DNA of 64,000 nt from Chlamydoabsidia padenii (GCA_025330725.1 JAIWND010000010.1:62001-126000), one strand, 5' to 3'. Positions 23,505 through 35,347 are shown, numbered from the stretch's first letter. The notes: generated from the letters alone by a model not told the origin. A program made the numbers and translations.

Positions 23505-25254
23505 CTAGTTTTTTCCAGTGATTGGTTTCCTAGATAGAGTATGTTCCAATAATACATCATGGTGTAAATGTGGTGAGAGATCGTCCGTAGCCGTTTCCAT
23601 GTACTCCTGTCGCCGCCGTGCCCTGAATTCATCCAGATAATCCACATCCAAAAAGTATTCCCGTAGGACCGATTCCAATTCATGCACGCGAGATTCCAAT
23701 TGGGCAAGGTAGGGTCGAGAAGATGTATCGGCCGTCAGAGGAATCGATTGAAACAAGTCGGGTGGTGGTCGAGTGCTGTTTGTTTTTTTGCGACCTAGTT
23801 TGTTTTTCCCTCGATGATACCAGATCGACATGCCATGAGTAAAGCCAAAAGGAGTCAGCTTGGGGGTGCCAAACAATACACAATACACAGCGAAGATCAC
23901 TCCGTAGCACCCACCTGCTAAGGCCAATGCTGCCAAGACTGTATGCTGGCGCTGTTCGGTCTATCACCAGACATGTGTTTATATAAAAGAGAGAGAGTGT
24001 GTGTTAATAGTGGCATATTATTAGGATGTTTCAGCTTACCCTGACTTCCATATCACCTGCTGTCAACATAAAAGAGAATTCCCCTTGATAATTCTATCAT
24101 CATCATCATCATCATCATCAGGTCAGTCGACTGATTCCTATTTGGTCTTTTTTACTTGCCCCATGTTTCGTATAATTGACGTTAGCAAAGTTGAGTGGCC
24201 AATCATGTTGTGAGGTGTGTAACGTATCGATATCAACAAAGGTGCTATTCTAAAGTAAAAGAATGAAAAAATGAGATATAGTATGTTTTAAAAAGCAGGG
24301 TTCTTTTTTTTTTTTTTTTTTTTTTTTTCACTTACTAGACCCAAAATAGATAATGCATCACGAGGCCGGATGGCACGGTATCTTGAAGGAGCAAAGTAAA
24401 TCGTACTCCAATAGTTCATGGTGGAAGTAGATACAAACCTTTGGAGTCTCAGATTACGCCAAGCCATTGCCTGTTCATCATTATCATATATTTATAAAAG
24501 AGTTATTACATTTTACAGGTGATCTCTCTTTTTTTTTTTACCTCTTGTGGTATCATGTTGTTTTTATCTTCAGGAGACAGTCGCCATGAGCTGAATTGGG
24601 GTGAATACAGTGTCACAGTGACTGATGGGGCCCAAGGATTCACTAGATTAAAGGTCGTAAGATTATCGATTCGCCAATACATGTCGACCCGCCTGACCAC
24701 CAGTCGTTGATCCACACTATCCGGATTCCCCAGTTCCACACCAAACACCAAATCGTCTGTTTTAAAAACCCAGCACCATTCAGGACCAGGATGGTCGGCA
24801 GGCGAGCCAACAAGATAAGGAGTGCAACCAGGAACTACTTTAGCATTGTAATTCATATCCACCAAAGCACACGAAGAAATGGTAAACCGACTACCATACA
24901 CACACATTTCAACATCAGGCGCACCATAAGAGTATAAGTGTTCAGTCGAGATGATTAAAAGTCGATGGTCAGAATAGATCTAGTTTATAGAATAAGAAAG
25001 AAAGAAAAAAGGAAAGAGAAGCGTTAGGATAAGAAAATGTGGGACCCAAACTTTTTAATTACCGACCTGATACAGCAAGAAGCCGACGTACGCCAAAAAC
25101 ACCAATGATAATAAGATTGCAGAGACACCTCGACTGATCGCCAAGGATTTAGGTTCCAAAGGCTAAAAATAAAAGAAAAAGTTAATACTGTATCGTTACT
25201 GTTCAGTGTTTATTAATTTACCCGTCGATGTAAAGCTTGGAAGATAAAATGCAT
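23505..25254 (-). CDS. Uncharacterised two-TM membrane protein, tandem paralogue B
   Basis: The start is ATG 25254 (MHFIFQALHRR, then an intron). Next come PLEPKSLAISRGVSAIL and a membrane helix (LSLVFLAYVGFLLYQ), then IYSDHRLLIIST and the ectodomain beginning MCVYGSRFTISSCALVDMN. The conserved RRVDMYW...DNLT...FSSWRLSP core follows, and further exons carry NSTFVDIDTLHTSQHDWP and NYQGEFSFMLTAGDMEVR. The C-terminal membrane segment (LALAGGCYGVIFAVYCVLFG) and TPFGFTHGMSIWYHRG precede a coiled-coil tail (LESRVHELESVLREYFLDVDYLDEFR). The stop is at 23505 after KPITGKN. Compared with paralogue A, the membrane-proximal motifs and the tail are most conserved and the ectodomain least. This pattern suggests a conserved cytosolic partner and diverging ligands; that is inference. 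A T26 tract lies in one intron (about 24305-24329). Confidence 0.75.
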
Positions 25255-25376
25255 GTAAAGTAAAAAAAAAGAAGAAGAAGAAGACAACATCAGACTACAT
25301 CAATCTTTATTAGCTTATTGGGTATTTTGGTATGTTACACTACATCAACATAAACAAAAAAGAAGACAATGCATCA

Positions 25377-28298
25377 TTAACCTTGGTTTTGAGAAGATGA
25401 AGATCGATGTTTGTTGAGGACTTGAGAGAGATTAGAGGCACGAGATAACATTCGTTCTTGTTGATAAGATGATAAAGATGATAAAGATGATGTAGACATG
25501 ATTGACATTCGTTTCCTATTGTCTGTAGTGTGGATGCTCATAGCCAATGAGATTCGTTTGGTGTTAGCAGCAGTTGATCGACCACTGACCATGGATAATC
25601 GATGGTGAGGTGATGAGGGTGATAAAGGTGGTGACTTGTGTGTTGTGGCCGAGTTGCTGAGACTGGTTAGTCGTGAAGATCGAACATGATTCAAGTTGGT
25701 ACTACTAATAAAAAGAAAAAACCTGTTAGTCACCACTACTCTTGTTGTTGATGATGTTGTTTTATGCATACCTGATCATGGTGGATCCCGTATCCTTTTC
25801 GTCCAAATTCAGACCAAAATCATGAATCCGAATTCCATCCATTAGTTCAGCCAAATAGTCACTAATGGAAAGTAGAGAGTATTCGCCTTGTCCCACCAAC
25901 CTATCCACTTGAGGATCAATCAGAGATGAAGCCACATGTCGAATACGTTGCCCAATATCAGCCTGTTGACGTTTCAATTCTTCAATAGCATCTTGAAGAT
26001 TTTCATGGACAATTTGGAATCGTTCCAGTTCGCGGAGAATCCATTGATGTCGATCCTGATCCTCGGTGGTTGATGATGTTGCTGTTTCACCTGGTGCCTG
26101 TTGTCGGTCCGTGAGATGTGCTGCCAAAGAAGCCTTTTTCCGTTTTGTTGGATCCGCCTCTTGTTGGTACTGTTGTGTTGCCGCACTGGTATCGATTCCA
26201 GCAGATACTTCGTCCACCACTTCCCATACCTTGACCACTTCTTCTTTGCGATGGCGGATGATCATCTCTACTTCGGTCTTAAAGACATACACCTGTCGAG
26301 CCACCTCGGCCGCGTCACCGTAAAGATTAGTCATTTGGCACCTGGCTTCGTCTACTTCTTCACTGGCTTGGGTTAGACTGGCTTGGACTTCCAAGAGAGA
26401 TTGGCGAGACCGGCTGATATGATGAGCAGCCAGCACCTTGAGACAATACAAACTGGCATCCATGCGAGCAATTAGACATTGGAGCGAGAGTGGTGTGGGG
26501 CATGTTGTTCTGATACGTTCGGACATGGCACGGTTGGATGTGCGTTTGGTGCCTTCCGAGCTGACCGAGGAAGAAGACGAAGAAGAGCAGGAGGATTCGT
26601 CAATGCCAAGCAAGTGTTCATTATCTTCATCATCCAGTAAAAATGTCGCCACCAGAGTAGGATCTTCTTGCCATTCCTTTTCCACCCGTACCACCGGTCC
26701 ATCTTCAGTGTCCAATCGTTCTAAAAGACCCTGTAACAGTAAAGGAGGACGTACCTGGCGTAAAGATTGTTTGATCGTGTCCAGCTTCTTTTCTACCGCT
26801 TCATGTTCCTTTTTCAGTGTCGCTGCTTCTTGATCCAAGAGAGATTGACGATTAAATAAGGTCCGAGTACATTGCATGACTTGATCCAATTCGCCCTGGA
26901 CGATAGCTTCCGTTCGGTCCGATGTGGTGGTGGTACCTTGTTGTATAGATTCCAATTCCTTTTCCAGAGCCAAACAGACATCGTACATACGCTTCTTGCC
27001 CTCCATCACCTGGTCGCATTGGGTTTTGAGATCATCCATGTCTTTTTGAATTTCACAGAGGTTGGTGCTAAGAATATCAAATGACAGTTCCAGTTCGTTT
27101 AAAGACCGACATTCTTGGTTGGATGATGATTTCGTATGCTGTGATGTCGAATAGAGTGACGCTGTCATTTGTTGCCTTTGCCAATGTTTTGCCGATTTGG
27201 TTTTAGATGGTGTGGCATCCGTTGTGGGTGAATCCTGTGCTGTTTTTGTTACTGGTGGTGGTGATGATGATGGTTTAACAGTCAACATTTGCTCCACTTG
27301 TTGCCATTTTTCTTCTAGCGCTGTCCGTTCCTGGGCAAGTTTGGAGTCCGCCTTTCCCGAGAGCACTTGCTGAATTACATAATCAAGATCGCGACACAAT
27401 CGCACCCGGTCTTCACGTAGAGCCAACACTGAATCATCGCCACCAGTCGGAATCGTCATCAGAATCACCAAGGCTTGCATCAAATTGATCATACACGACG
27501 GCAAATTACATTGTTCACCCAGTTGTTGTTTTTGCTGTTGCTGTTGTTGTTGTTTGAGTTGATAAAGTGCCATTTTCCGCCAAGTCTCCACCTGCCCAAT
27601 CAATTCTTCTTGATCCACCTCCAGTTGACAAAACCGGCTGTCGATTCGTTCAAACACATCAAATAGCTTGTCCACCTTGTCTTGTTGCAAATCCAGTAAT
27701 TCACAATCGGCTTGATGTATCTGTTCCACCTGTTCCAATTCTTCTCGGTAGTGAAGCATGACCTTTTCTGCCCGCTGATCCGTCTGGTCAAACATGTCGT
27801 GAGCTTCGCGTAGTTCAAATCGGAGGTGGACAATAGTGCGTTCAAGGTCGGTGGGTGATGCTTGGTTGGTAGGTTGCCAGGATTGAAGAATGGTTTCGGT
27901 GATGAATGCCAACGCCTTTTCAATCGAATCTGTGAATGTGGTTTGGTAGCTAAAGAAGGCATTGAGGATTTGTTCAAAGTCTGCGTCGATCTGATCCAGG
28001 ACATCGCCTTTTTTCTTGAGTTCTTTGGTTCGATTGGCCACTGCTTCAGAGATCGAAGTAGGCAGAATAACCGAGGGTGGTGAGGCAACAATTGTTTTGG
28101 ATGTGCTATTACTGTGGTGATGTGTGCTGCTACCATGTATTGTCGTTGATTGGAATGTTGATCTTGAGACGGATCGAGTCAAAGAATGTCTATAGTCGCT
28201 AGCTGTATCGAATGGACGAATAGTTCCACTGGTATTATTGCTGATAGATGATATGGTGGATGTGGTACGAAGAGATGTCTTTCGTTTCTTTTCCTGTG

Positions 28299-28338
<40 letters not shown>

Positions 28339-30496
28339 AAAAGAAAAAAAAAAGGAAACACATAAGAATATACATTCATTTACCATGTTTTAAGTTATTG
28401 TCTTACCTAGCATGTATTTCCGGATTTCCTCTGTTTTACAAACATCCAGGGGCGTTTGTTGTTTATTGTTTTTTAAATACAGATCAGCATTGCCTTCTAT
28501 AATCAAGACATCCAGGACTTCATTGACGGCACCAAATTCAGCAGCAAAGTGTAAAGGAGTATTACCAGTAGGATCAGCAATATTAACCAAGGCGCCAAAT
28601 TGGATCAATAAGGAAGCACATAGACCAAGGTGAGCTTGTACAGTGGATGCCGCTAGAATAGATTTAGTCAATGGATCTTCATCAGTTGTAGTTGGTCGAA
28701 CTGTATTGGTGTCAGAGAGAGCCGAGCGAGAAGACATGACACTAATGGTTGATAGACGGTTGCTATCAGTAAAGGAAGAGGCTTGCGGGGTCGATAATCG
28801 TTGTTGTTGTTGGTTGTGTAATAGTAGTTGAGAAGTATTTTTATCTTCTTCAAAATGTGTCGGCATAACATGTGCAGACGATGAGGAAGAGTTCGCCCGT
28901 CGACGGGAATGTTGTTGATGTGTTGATGCTGTTTTTGTTGTGCTTTTTTGTATTCCCCATGATTTCCCGTCTTTATCCACACCGATTCTTGCCAAATGAT
29001 GAAGTGCTGTTCGGCCATAATAAGTTTGTGCATTGATGTCGGCTCCAGCTTGGTATAACATGGTCAGAGTATCCAAAGAAGGCAATGGTTTGACGCGCAT
29101 AGCATGGTGAATTGCAGTCAGACCAGTCTTGGGATCATGATAGTTGATCAAAAGAGCATTGGAAGATCTCTTGTTGTTGAGCTGCAAAGGTGGTGACCAA
29201 AGTAAAAGAGTTTGTAGAGAGACATGGTCATGTGATTTGATAGAATGTATAAACGCCATTTGGACCAGTTGGACAATTGGTGCTGTAATAGGATCCATCA
29301 AGTCAATACCTTGCAATACATCCTTAAATTCCAGATGAGAAAGTGATGATTGGTATTGTGGAAGTGAAGAGATAAGAGTCGAAAGTTTGGTGTAACTGGC
29401 AGGATACCGAGCCACAGGGTTGACAGGTGCATGGATCATCTAGAGAAAAAGCCATTTAGTGATTCGTGACTTTATCAAATAGTTCAATTGATCGACTTAC
29501 TGTAACATCTGGTCGTTTTCTTCGCAGGGATTCTTCACATAGTTGGACAATATCAGGATTCATTTCAGCATATTGAATGGCAGACCAACCGTGACTATCA
29601 GTGATGTCAGGAGAAGCATCATAGCTAAGGAGCATTTGGACGATAGGCAAGTTTCCATCCCGAGCTGATTAAATCCGTAAATAGAAGATCAAAAAAGGTT
29701 AACACTATGATTGTTTTCTTTTCCCACCACATCATTCATTCCTCCCCCCCCTTTTTTTTTCCAACTCCTTACCTGCGTACATCAAGGCCGATGCATTTTT
29801 ACTGTCTGTTCCATTCACATTCACACGACCATCCTCCAGTAGTAATTGAATGATATCAGATTTACCCAGATAGCTTGCTAGACATAAAGGAGTGATGCCT
29901 TTTATTTCGTATTGAGGTGCATCCAGAGTAGCCACATACAGATTTGGGTGTCGTAACAAGACATTTTTCATTATAGAGAGGTGCTCTTCGTGTGTTTTTG
30001 ATATTAAGGGTAAATTTGTTGGATTGATATTTGATGTGTCCAGATCCAGTCCATAGATAGCACATATCAGCGCCGTCCTATTCATCATAATCAGAATATG
30101 GTTAGTAAGTATAATAAACTACAAAAAGATAACTGTATCAATACAGGAGGACCGCCCCCTTCCTTCCACTTTTTTTTTTTCCCTCCCTGAGTCACCACCA
30201 TTTAGTTACCTTCCACGTCCATCTTTTATATTAATGTCAGCACCTGCACTTAAGAGTAATCGCACCATGTCGATATGACCACCAAGGACAGCAATGTTTA
30301 AGGGCCTTGATTGGTATTCTTCGTCTGAATGGATATTGGTGAGTAGATCGGGTTGTGAAGCAATGTCGGCGGGTATGACAGGTGAGTAGGTATTTTTCGC
30401 ATTCCACAGGATGGGTGAGTTGACATCGATGCCGGATTGTATTAGTTGTCGTGCTTTTTCAATGTCGTTCTTTGCCACCGTTAATAAGAAGTCCAT
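25377..30496 (-). CDS. Large ankyrin-repeat plus coiled-coil protein
   Basis: Six minus-strand exons from ATG 30496 (MDFLLTVAKNDIEKAR) to the stop at 25377 give about 1,550 residues. The first four exons carry ankyrin repeats, for example RPLNIAVLGGHIDMVRLLLSAGADIN, TPLCLASYLGKSDIIQLLLEDG, TALHHLARIG and TPLHFAAEFGAVNEVLDVLI. A very large exon (about 28300-25770) follows after a T36 acceptor tract; it has a Ser/Thr-rich entry and then long coiled-coil segments (ERTIVHLRFELREAHDMFDQ, REELEQVEQIHQADCELLDL and others) interrupted by Ser- and Gln-rich linkers. The last exon is Ser-rich and basic. The architecture points to a cytoplasmic scaffold or cortical/cytoskeletal adaptor. I do not recognise a named family, and function is inferred only from the domain types. 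Confidence 0.8.
28301..28336. repeat. A36 run (T36 on the gene strand) at a splice acceptor
   Basis: Thirty-six A on the plus strand read as an uninterrupted polypyrimidine tract directly before the TAG acceptor of the giant exon of the ankyrin/coiled-coil gene. Tracts this long are prone to slippage and could influence splice efficiency. Confidence 0.85.
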
Positions 30497-30656
30497 GGTT
30501 ATAAAGTAAAAAGTATAGAAGCAACAATAGTGATTAGAGTAAAAAGGTAACAATAGCGGAAAGAAAAGGGAAAAAAGGGGGAGGCGCCGTACAAAAATTA
30601 TATATCCTCCCCCTCCTTTTTTTTTTTTTTTTTTTTTGAACAACCAAGTGGGTTGG

Positions 30657-30670
30657 TTTTTCAAATTCCG
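30657..30670 (+). promoter_or_regulatory. TTTTCAAATTCCG motif upstream of the ankyrin gene
   Basis: This is a dispersed-motif copy about 165 bp from the ATG at 30496, on the strand opposite to transcription. Confidence 0.5.
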
Positions 30671-31032
30671 ATCTTGGTCTGTCGGCTGCTGTGTGTAACC
30701 ATGCTATTGATTTTCAATTTCATATCTGATCAATATGCATTAGTCTTTCCCGTTTGGTTTACCTTGTTCTATTGACTCAGCAGAGCAGAAAGAGAAAGAC
30801 AACTTACATGTACTATTGTTCTAGTGAGCGTTGTATGTTTATTCGTCAAGAGGGTATTTAAAGCAGAAAGTCCTTTTGTCTCGAATATGGGGAAAAAAGA
30901 AAGTGTGCGAGAATGGTCACGATATGTTAACAAAGTTCCTCATGGGGGACGAGGTAGTAGTTGAAACCCAGTGCTTTGTCATACGTTCAAGACAGTTTTT
31001 TTTTTTTTTGCCCCAAGTTTTCCCCTGGAGCT

Positions 31033-31057
31033 CTTTTGAATTCCCGAAAGTCGGCAT
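31033..31057 (+). promoter_or_regulatory. Double AAATYCCG-like site upstream of the 31164 gene
   Basis: Two motif-like words, TTTGAATTCCCG and GCATTTCAAATTTCCC, are spaced about 20 bp apart, 107-131 bp before the ATG. The second is one mismatch from the consensus. Confidence 0.45.
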
Positions 31058-31163
31058 TTCAAATTTCCCTCGCGCGAGACGAGCCTTCATAAAAAAAAAA
31101 TACACGGACGCTCTTCCTTCCCTATCTTTTCCTTCTCACAATCTCTTTTATATAAATAACACA

Positions 31164-31279
31164 ATGTCTGCCAAAAACATTCCTCTCACTAATATGACTC
31201 AATGGTTAGGCTTTTTGGAAAGAAGAAGAGAAAAACCAAGTATCCCAGCCTCAATTACTAACACGTCTTTTTTTCTTTC

Positions 31280-31310
<31 letters not shown>

Positions 31311-31825
31311 TCTTTTATAGTCTAGAAGCTTGGGCCACTTGGAATGGAAAAGGTGCCACTGTTTTATCAAGTCTTGATATTGACAAACCGGATGGGAATG
31401 GGGTCGTACTCTCAGAATTGACTACGATTGTGTCAGGCAGTAAGTATATATAGTAAAAGAGAACATTGGTGAATTGGTAACTAATCTTTACTTTTGCCTA
31501 GTGCGTCAAGCCTTGGAAGCTATGCATGAACGATTTGATCAGGTACCGAAGGACGATGCTCAATATGGAGTGTATAGACAATGTATTCACATGTTTGATC
31601 AAGAATTCATGGTCAAGGTAAGGAAGAAATAATAAAAAAAAAGACTGGTGTCCCTTATGTTTGCGGCAGAATAGACTCATGCTTATTCATTGTTGAATTT
31701 AGGAATCTATTTTTTCCATTGTAAAAGAATCTGGCTTCCTGTCAAAACAACAACTAACCGGAAGTATATCTTTATGGAAAGCCGAAGCCTATTTGGACGA
31801 CGATGTTATCAAGCAACTACATTAG
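31164..31825 (+). CDS. Small uncharacterised helical protein
   Basis: Four exons (31164-31204, 31321-31439, 31502-31617, 31703-31825) join in frame to give 132 residues: MSAKNIPLTNMTQC then LEAWATWNGKGATVL, GMRQALEAMHERFDQV, CIHMFDQEFMVKESIF and LWKAEAYLDDDVIKQLH. Intron 1 uses a slightly weak donor (GTTAGG); skipping it gives an early stop, which supports the model. The protein is predicted to be all-helical, with no signal peptide or membrane segment. The helix spacing loosely recalls the short C1orf109/AIRIM-type ribosome-maturation factors, but the resemblance is too weak to name it. The ATG is preceded by a pyrimidine-rich leader and a double copy of the dispersed motif. Confidence 0.7.
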
Positions 31826-33478
31826 TTTAGTCACACATACCCCCTCCCTTCTTTATGCTATAGTCTTCTCCCCTTTATGTCCTTATATCATCAAACCAGT
31901 ATTTATATCTTTTGTTTTAGTTTGTTTTCTTTGCAGTTTGATGTAGTTTATATTGATAGACTTTGGATGTGTGGTAGGTGCTTGATGCACTTGCTTGTAC
32001 AACGAATAGGATCTCTCTCTTTCGTTGTTTCACTGAAAAAGAAGCTTATATATCTGTTTAACCTTCCTTTGTACAAAATAACATTAATAAAGAAATGCAT
32101 GTATGCTATTTATCTCTTCATCATCCTTGTCCATGGACCAACTTGCCTCTATTATGACTTCCAACCTGTTGCCCCATATTAACTTGTAGGATCCACCTTC
32201 TTTTTTTTTCTTCTTCTGCACCTCATTCCCTAGGTTTGGTTTCCCGATGACTTCTAGACTCTTCCCGTCAAGGTCGGGAAACACAGGTTGATACAGCATG
32301 GGAAATTCTCGGTCGGGATTTGAACGATAAATTTATGCCGTATCCGTGATATAAAGAAGAACAGTAGCCTTTCTCTTTTACACATACAAACATGCATAAA
32401 AACTATCATCCTTACATCATAAAGTATTATATAGAGGGGATTCTCAACAAATAAAGATTAGAATACTAAATAAAATAGACAACTACTGTAAACTCTAATG
32501 AAACTCTATTGGGCGCAAGGGCCCATCGGGGTTTACAATCTATTCATAGTTGGGTTGATCAGTTTATTTCATCCGTGCTGGCAAAAGCTTCTAATTAAAG
32601 GCCACCCAAAAGCTTATGGCACCACATTTGGTAAACTTATAATTGTCCTGTGAAAATCATGCATAACTTATCATCATATATAACCCTTTTTGTCTTTTAA
32701 TTATCACGACATGTTTTTGTTTGGAAGTGAGACTTACTATTGAATCGGCGACCACATATTTACACCCACTCCTTTTTTTTTCTTTTGGTCAAAGAGTTTA
32801 AAAGATGGAGAACCAACTTTTACAATAAGCGCCACAAGATCATTGGTTATGGGTAAAACTGCGATGAGTAGGAGATTAATACCTCCTATTGCCCTCCAAA
32901 GTCAATTGATCCACTCTTTCTTTTGTTAATGACCCTCCTCTTTCCCAGGCTGAAGGAGACAAAAAAAAACCCTGGGGAATTCAATAAAGTACATTTGATA
33001 AACGGAGGCTCATCAGTTGACATGTCCTTTGATATGTAACCAATTTAGAACACTTGTCAACTCTGCTTTCAATGCTGGTATAGGAGTAATAGTATTCCCA
33101 ATCAGTAAAATGTGCGAAAAATGCAATTACAACGTAAAGAAAAGAAAAGTATGGGGGAAAGAGATGACTGAAACGATTGGAATACAAAGACGGTGCCACA
33201 AAATTATAGATTGTCTCAATCAATAATTGAGGGGGTGGTTTGTCAATCGTGAAAAAAAAAAAAGGCTCTCTTTACGACTCCCACTTCCAGTTTATCCGGT
33301 TGTCGGTATTTAAATCCCGCCGCATGAATCGGGGTTTCAACAGGATCGACCTCCCCCTCCTTCTCAAACTTACTCCCTTCTTACAAATCAAACTCCATTC
33401 TAATAACATATTAATGATGATAATGAAATATAATAATATACATGCTTTTAATTAGGATAATGAAAAAATAAGAGGTAT
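31826..33478. other. Intergenic, 1.65 kb, between convergent genes
   Basis: No gene is recognised. AAATCCCG sites lie at 32311-32325 (minus strand reads GTTCAAATCCCGACC) and 33308-33321 (TTTAAATCCCGCC, followed by GCATGAAT). The first is strikingly like a tRNA T-arm/B-box, but no flanking stem pairs, so it is not a tRNA. Several small open frames occur on both strands without codon-like character. Confidence 0.5.
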
Positions 33479-34171
33479 CTAACAAATCGTTTCAAGTTTT
33501 CTCTTTCGAAGTATACGACCGATGGTCTTATTACTGCTATTCTCCTTTTTACATCCGAGCAACAGTCTTTCCAGGGATTGTAGTTGATAGAGCAAAGCAA
33601 GGTTTGGACCAATAGCAGGTGCGCGGAGCTGAACGAAAGAATAAGCATCATGCAAGGACAGATGAAGGGAATGCATAATGTAGCCAATGACTACGGTTGC
33701 CGATCGGGCGACTCCACATTGACAATGCACCAACACCACCTTTTTATGTTTTTTGGCCTGATCGATTAATGCCATGGCATCGTTCAATCTGATCTGCTCC
33801 CCATGTTGTCGTGTTGCCAGTTTGTAGTACCCTTTGGCCGAATGCGTCGTATTCAGTTTCTTTGACCACGGGATGATGTGGCTAGGTTTGCTCACCTCGG
33901 CTGCCACATTCAACAAGCAATCAATGCCATTAAGCTGGTCTAGGCTATGTGCGTTTGTTTCATTCCCAATGAAAAGGTAGGGTAAGATTGCGATCGGGCC
34001 TTGATGGTAGGATGTATGATGCTGAGGAGTGGATAGGGTTACTCTTTGTCTTTTGGAGGGTTTAGAAAGACTTAGTTGAAGTTGTTTTGTCGATTTACGT
34101 CGAAGTGATAGAGAAGATGTGGCGGGGATCGTGATCATTTCAGGGGTAATTGAATCGGGAATTGGAGTCAT
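33479..34171 (-). CDS. Dual-specificity protein phosphatase, possible non-canonical acid loop
   Basis: A single exon from ATG 34171 encodes 230 residues. A basic, Ser/Thr-rich N-terminus of about 55 residues precedes the phosphatase fold: ILPYLFIGNETNAHSLDQL, IDCLLNVAAEV, then VVLVHCQCGVARSATVVIGY, a complete HCx5R(S) P-loop, and FVQLRAPAIGPNLALLYQLQ. Basic residues end the protein. This matches MAPK-phosphatase-like DSPs (Msg5/Pmp1 type), which dephosphorylate Tyr/Thr in MAP kinases. The loop that normally supplies the general-acid Asp or Glu reads YYKLATRQHGEQI, with Gln at that position. The enzyme could therefore use a different acid, be slow, or act as a substrate-trapping regulator; the alignment is by eye. 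Confidence 0.85.
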   Translation of the reverse strand: MTPIPDSITPEMITIPATSSLSLRRKSTKQLQLSLSKPSKRQRVTLSTPQHHTSYHQGPIAILPYLFIGNETNAHSLDQLNGIDCLLNVAAEVSKPSHIIPWSKKLNTTHSAKGYYKLATRQHGEQIRLNDAMALIDQAKKHKKVVLVHCQCGVARSATVVIGYIMHSLHLSLHDAYSFVQLRAPAIGPNLALLYQLQSLERLLLGCKKENSSNKTIGRILRKRKLETIC

Positions 34172-35347
34172 CGATTAGTCTTTTTTTTTTTTTTTTCAAG
34201 GAAGAAGAGAGAAGGGAAATAATAGTGATAAAAAGTGGATCTTTATATACCTTGCCCAAATTAAAAAGAAAGAGAAAGGAGCGGGGAATGAGAAATAGAA
34301 TTGCATTTCTTCAATAAAGCATTAACCAATCAACACCAACCAATTTATTAGATAGTCTTTTCTTTCTCCTCAACCGATCCCTTTCCCTCCTTTGAGTAGA
34401 ATCAGCTCCCATTTGCTTTTTATGGAAGGCCGGACTTGATTTGCAATATGGATCTATGCAAGTCTAAAGTACACTGTTTCTTTTTTCCCGTTCATTATAC
34501 TCTTCTTCATTATGCTCTTTTGATTCATTTCGGCGGATCCTTTCCCCAATACTTTCTCCTGAAGTTTTTATATATACATCGATATATTAACCACTACTAT
34601 ATTTATCTTATTTTACTTTTTCTCTTCACTGCGTTTCATTAGCTCACATATTTCCACCATTCTCTATACAATAATGCATTAATCGGACTTCTAATCAAGG
34701 TCTGGGCTGAATTTGAAAACCTTGTTTAAGAAACGCCGATCCTCTCAGTCTAATGACAATAGAACTAAATGAAATTATGTCAAAATTACACATTCTTTAA
34801 TTAGGATGTCAAAAAAAGAATAATTGTTTTGTTCTAATTAGTTCCGAGTTATGGTCACTCCTTTATCCCCAGTTCAATTTTCGATCTTTTCAAAGTGCAC
34901 GATAATGTAAACCCCGACACCCCTTTTTGGGTCAATGTTTAAGAATAGACAGGACCTCATAATGCATTTAACAGGCAGTGTTTATGTAATGCGTACATAA
35001 TCGTTTGCATTTTGAACAGAGTCTGTGGGCTGTAAACGGAGTCGAAGTATCCAATCTATTAATCACATTGATATACCAGGAGCAATTATAAGGGGAAGAC
35101 TGTAGACAAAGCAGATGATGTGATCAGACATGGGGAGTATAATCTGAGCCTTTATATCCCTACAATAGATGACTTTACCGTAAGATCGTACATTGGCCAG
35201 TAAAAACGAAATCAAAAAAGTCTCAATTTCCTTAAGCGGGATTTCAATTTCATTCATTTTTTTTTTTTTTTTTTTTTACCTGCTCGCTGTTTTCTTTTCT
35301 TTTCCTCTCTCTTTTACTTTTAGACAACTTTGTGGATCAAAGGATTA
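34172..35347. other. Divergent intergenic region between the DSP and DDRGK1 genes
   Basis: About 1.18 kb. A T15 run (34181-34195) lies next to the DSP start and a T20 run (35258-35277) next to the DDRGK1 leader. A motif copy (minus strand TTGAAATCCCGC) is at 35234-35246. No gene or RNA is recognised in the rest. Confidence 0.5.
35234..35246 (-). promoter_or_regulatory. AAATCCCGC motif upstream of DDRGK1
   Basis: The minus strand reads TTGAAATCCCGCT, about 100-115 bp before the DDRGK1 ATG, with a CATTCATTT word following. Confidence 0.5.

Larger units (their letters stand above)
30497..31163. other. Divergent promoter region
   Basis: This 667-bp region serves the ankyrin gene (-) and the small helical-protein gene (+). 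It contains TTTTCAAATTCCG at 30657-30670 (about 165 bp upstream of the ankyrin ATG). A double site at 31033-31057 (TTTGAATTCCCG then GGCATTTCAAATTT) lies about 110-130 bp upstream of the 31164 ATG. A T20-type run lies at 30617-30636. Confidence 0.55.

Noticed and set aside
26066..26833. Long plus-strand frames opposite the coiled-coil gene
   Set aside because: The minus-strand frame is continuous over 2.5 kb with coiled-coil composition. The opposite frames have no start context or domain content.
32300..32400. tRNA-like T-arm (GTTCAAATCCCGACC on the minus strand)
   Set aside because: The sequence before TTCAAAT does not pair with CCCGA, and no acceptor or anticodon stem can be drawn, so it is not a tRNA. 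It was kept as a motif copy.
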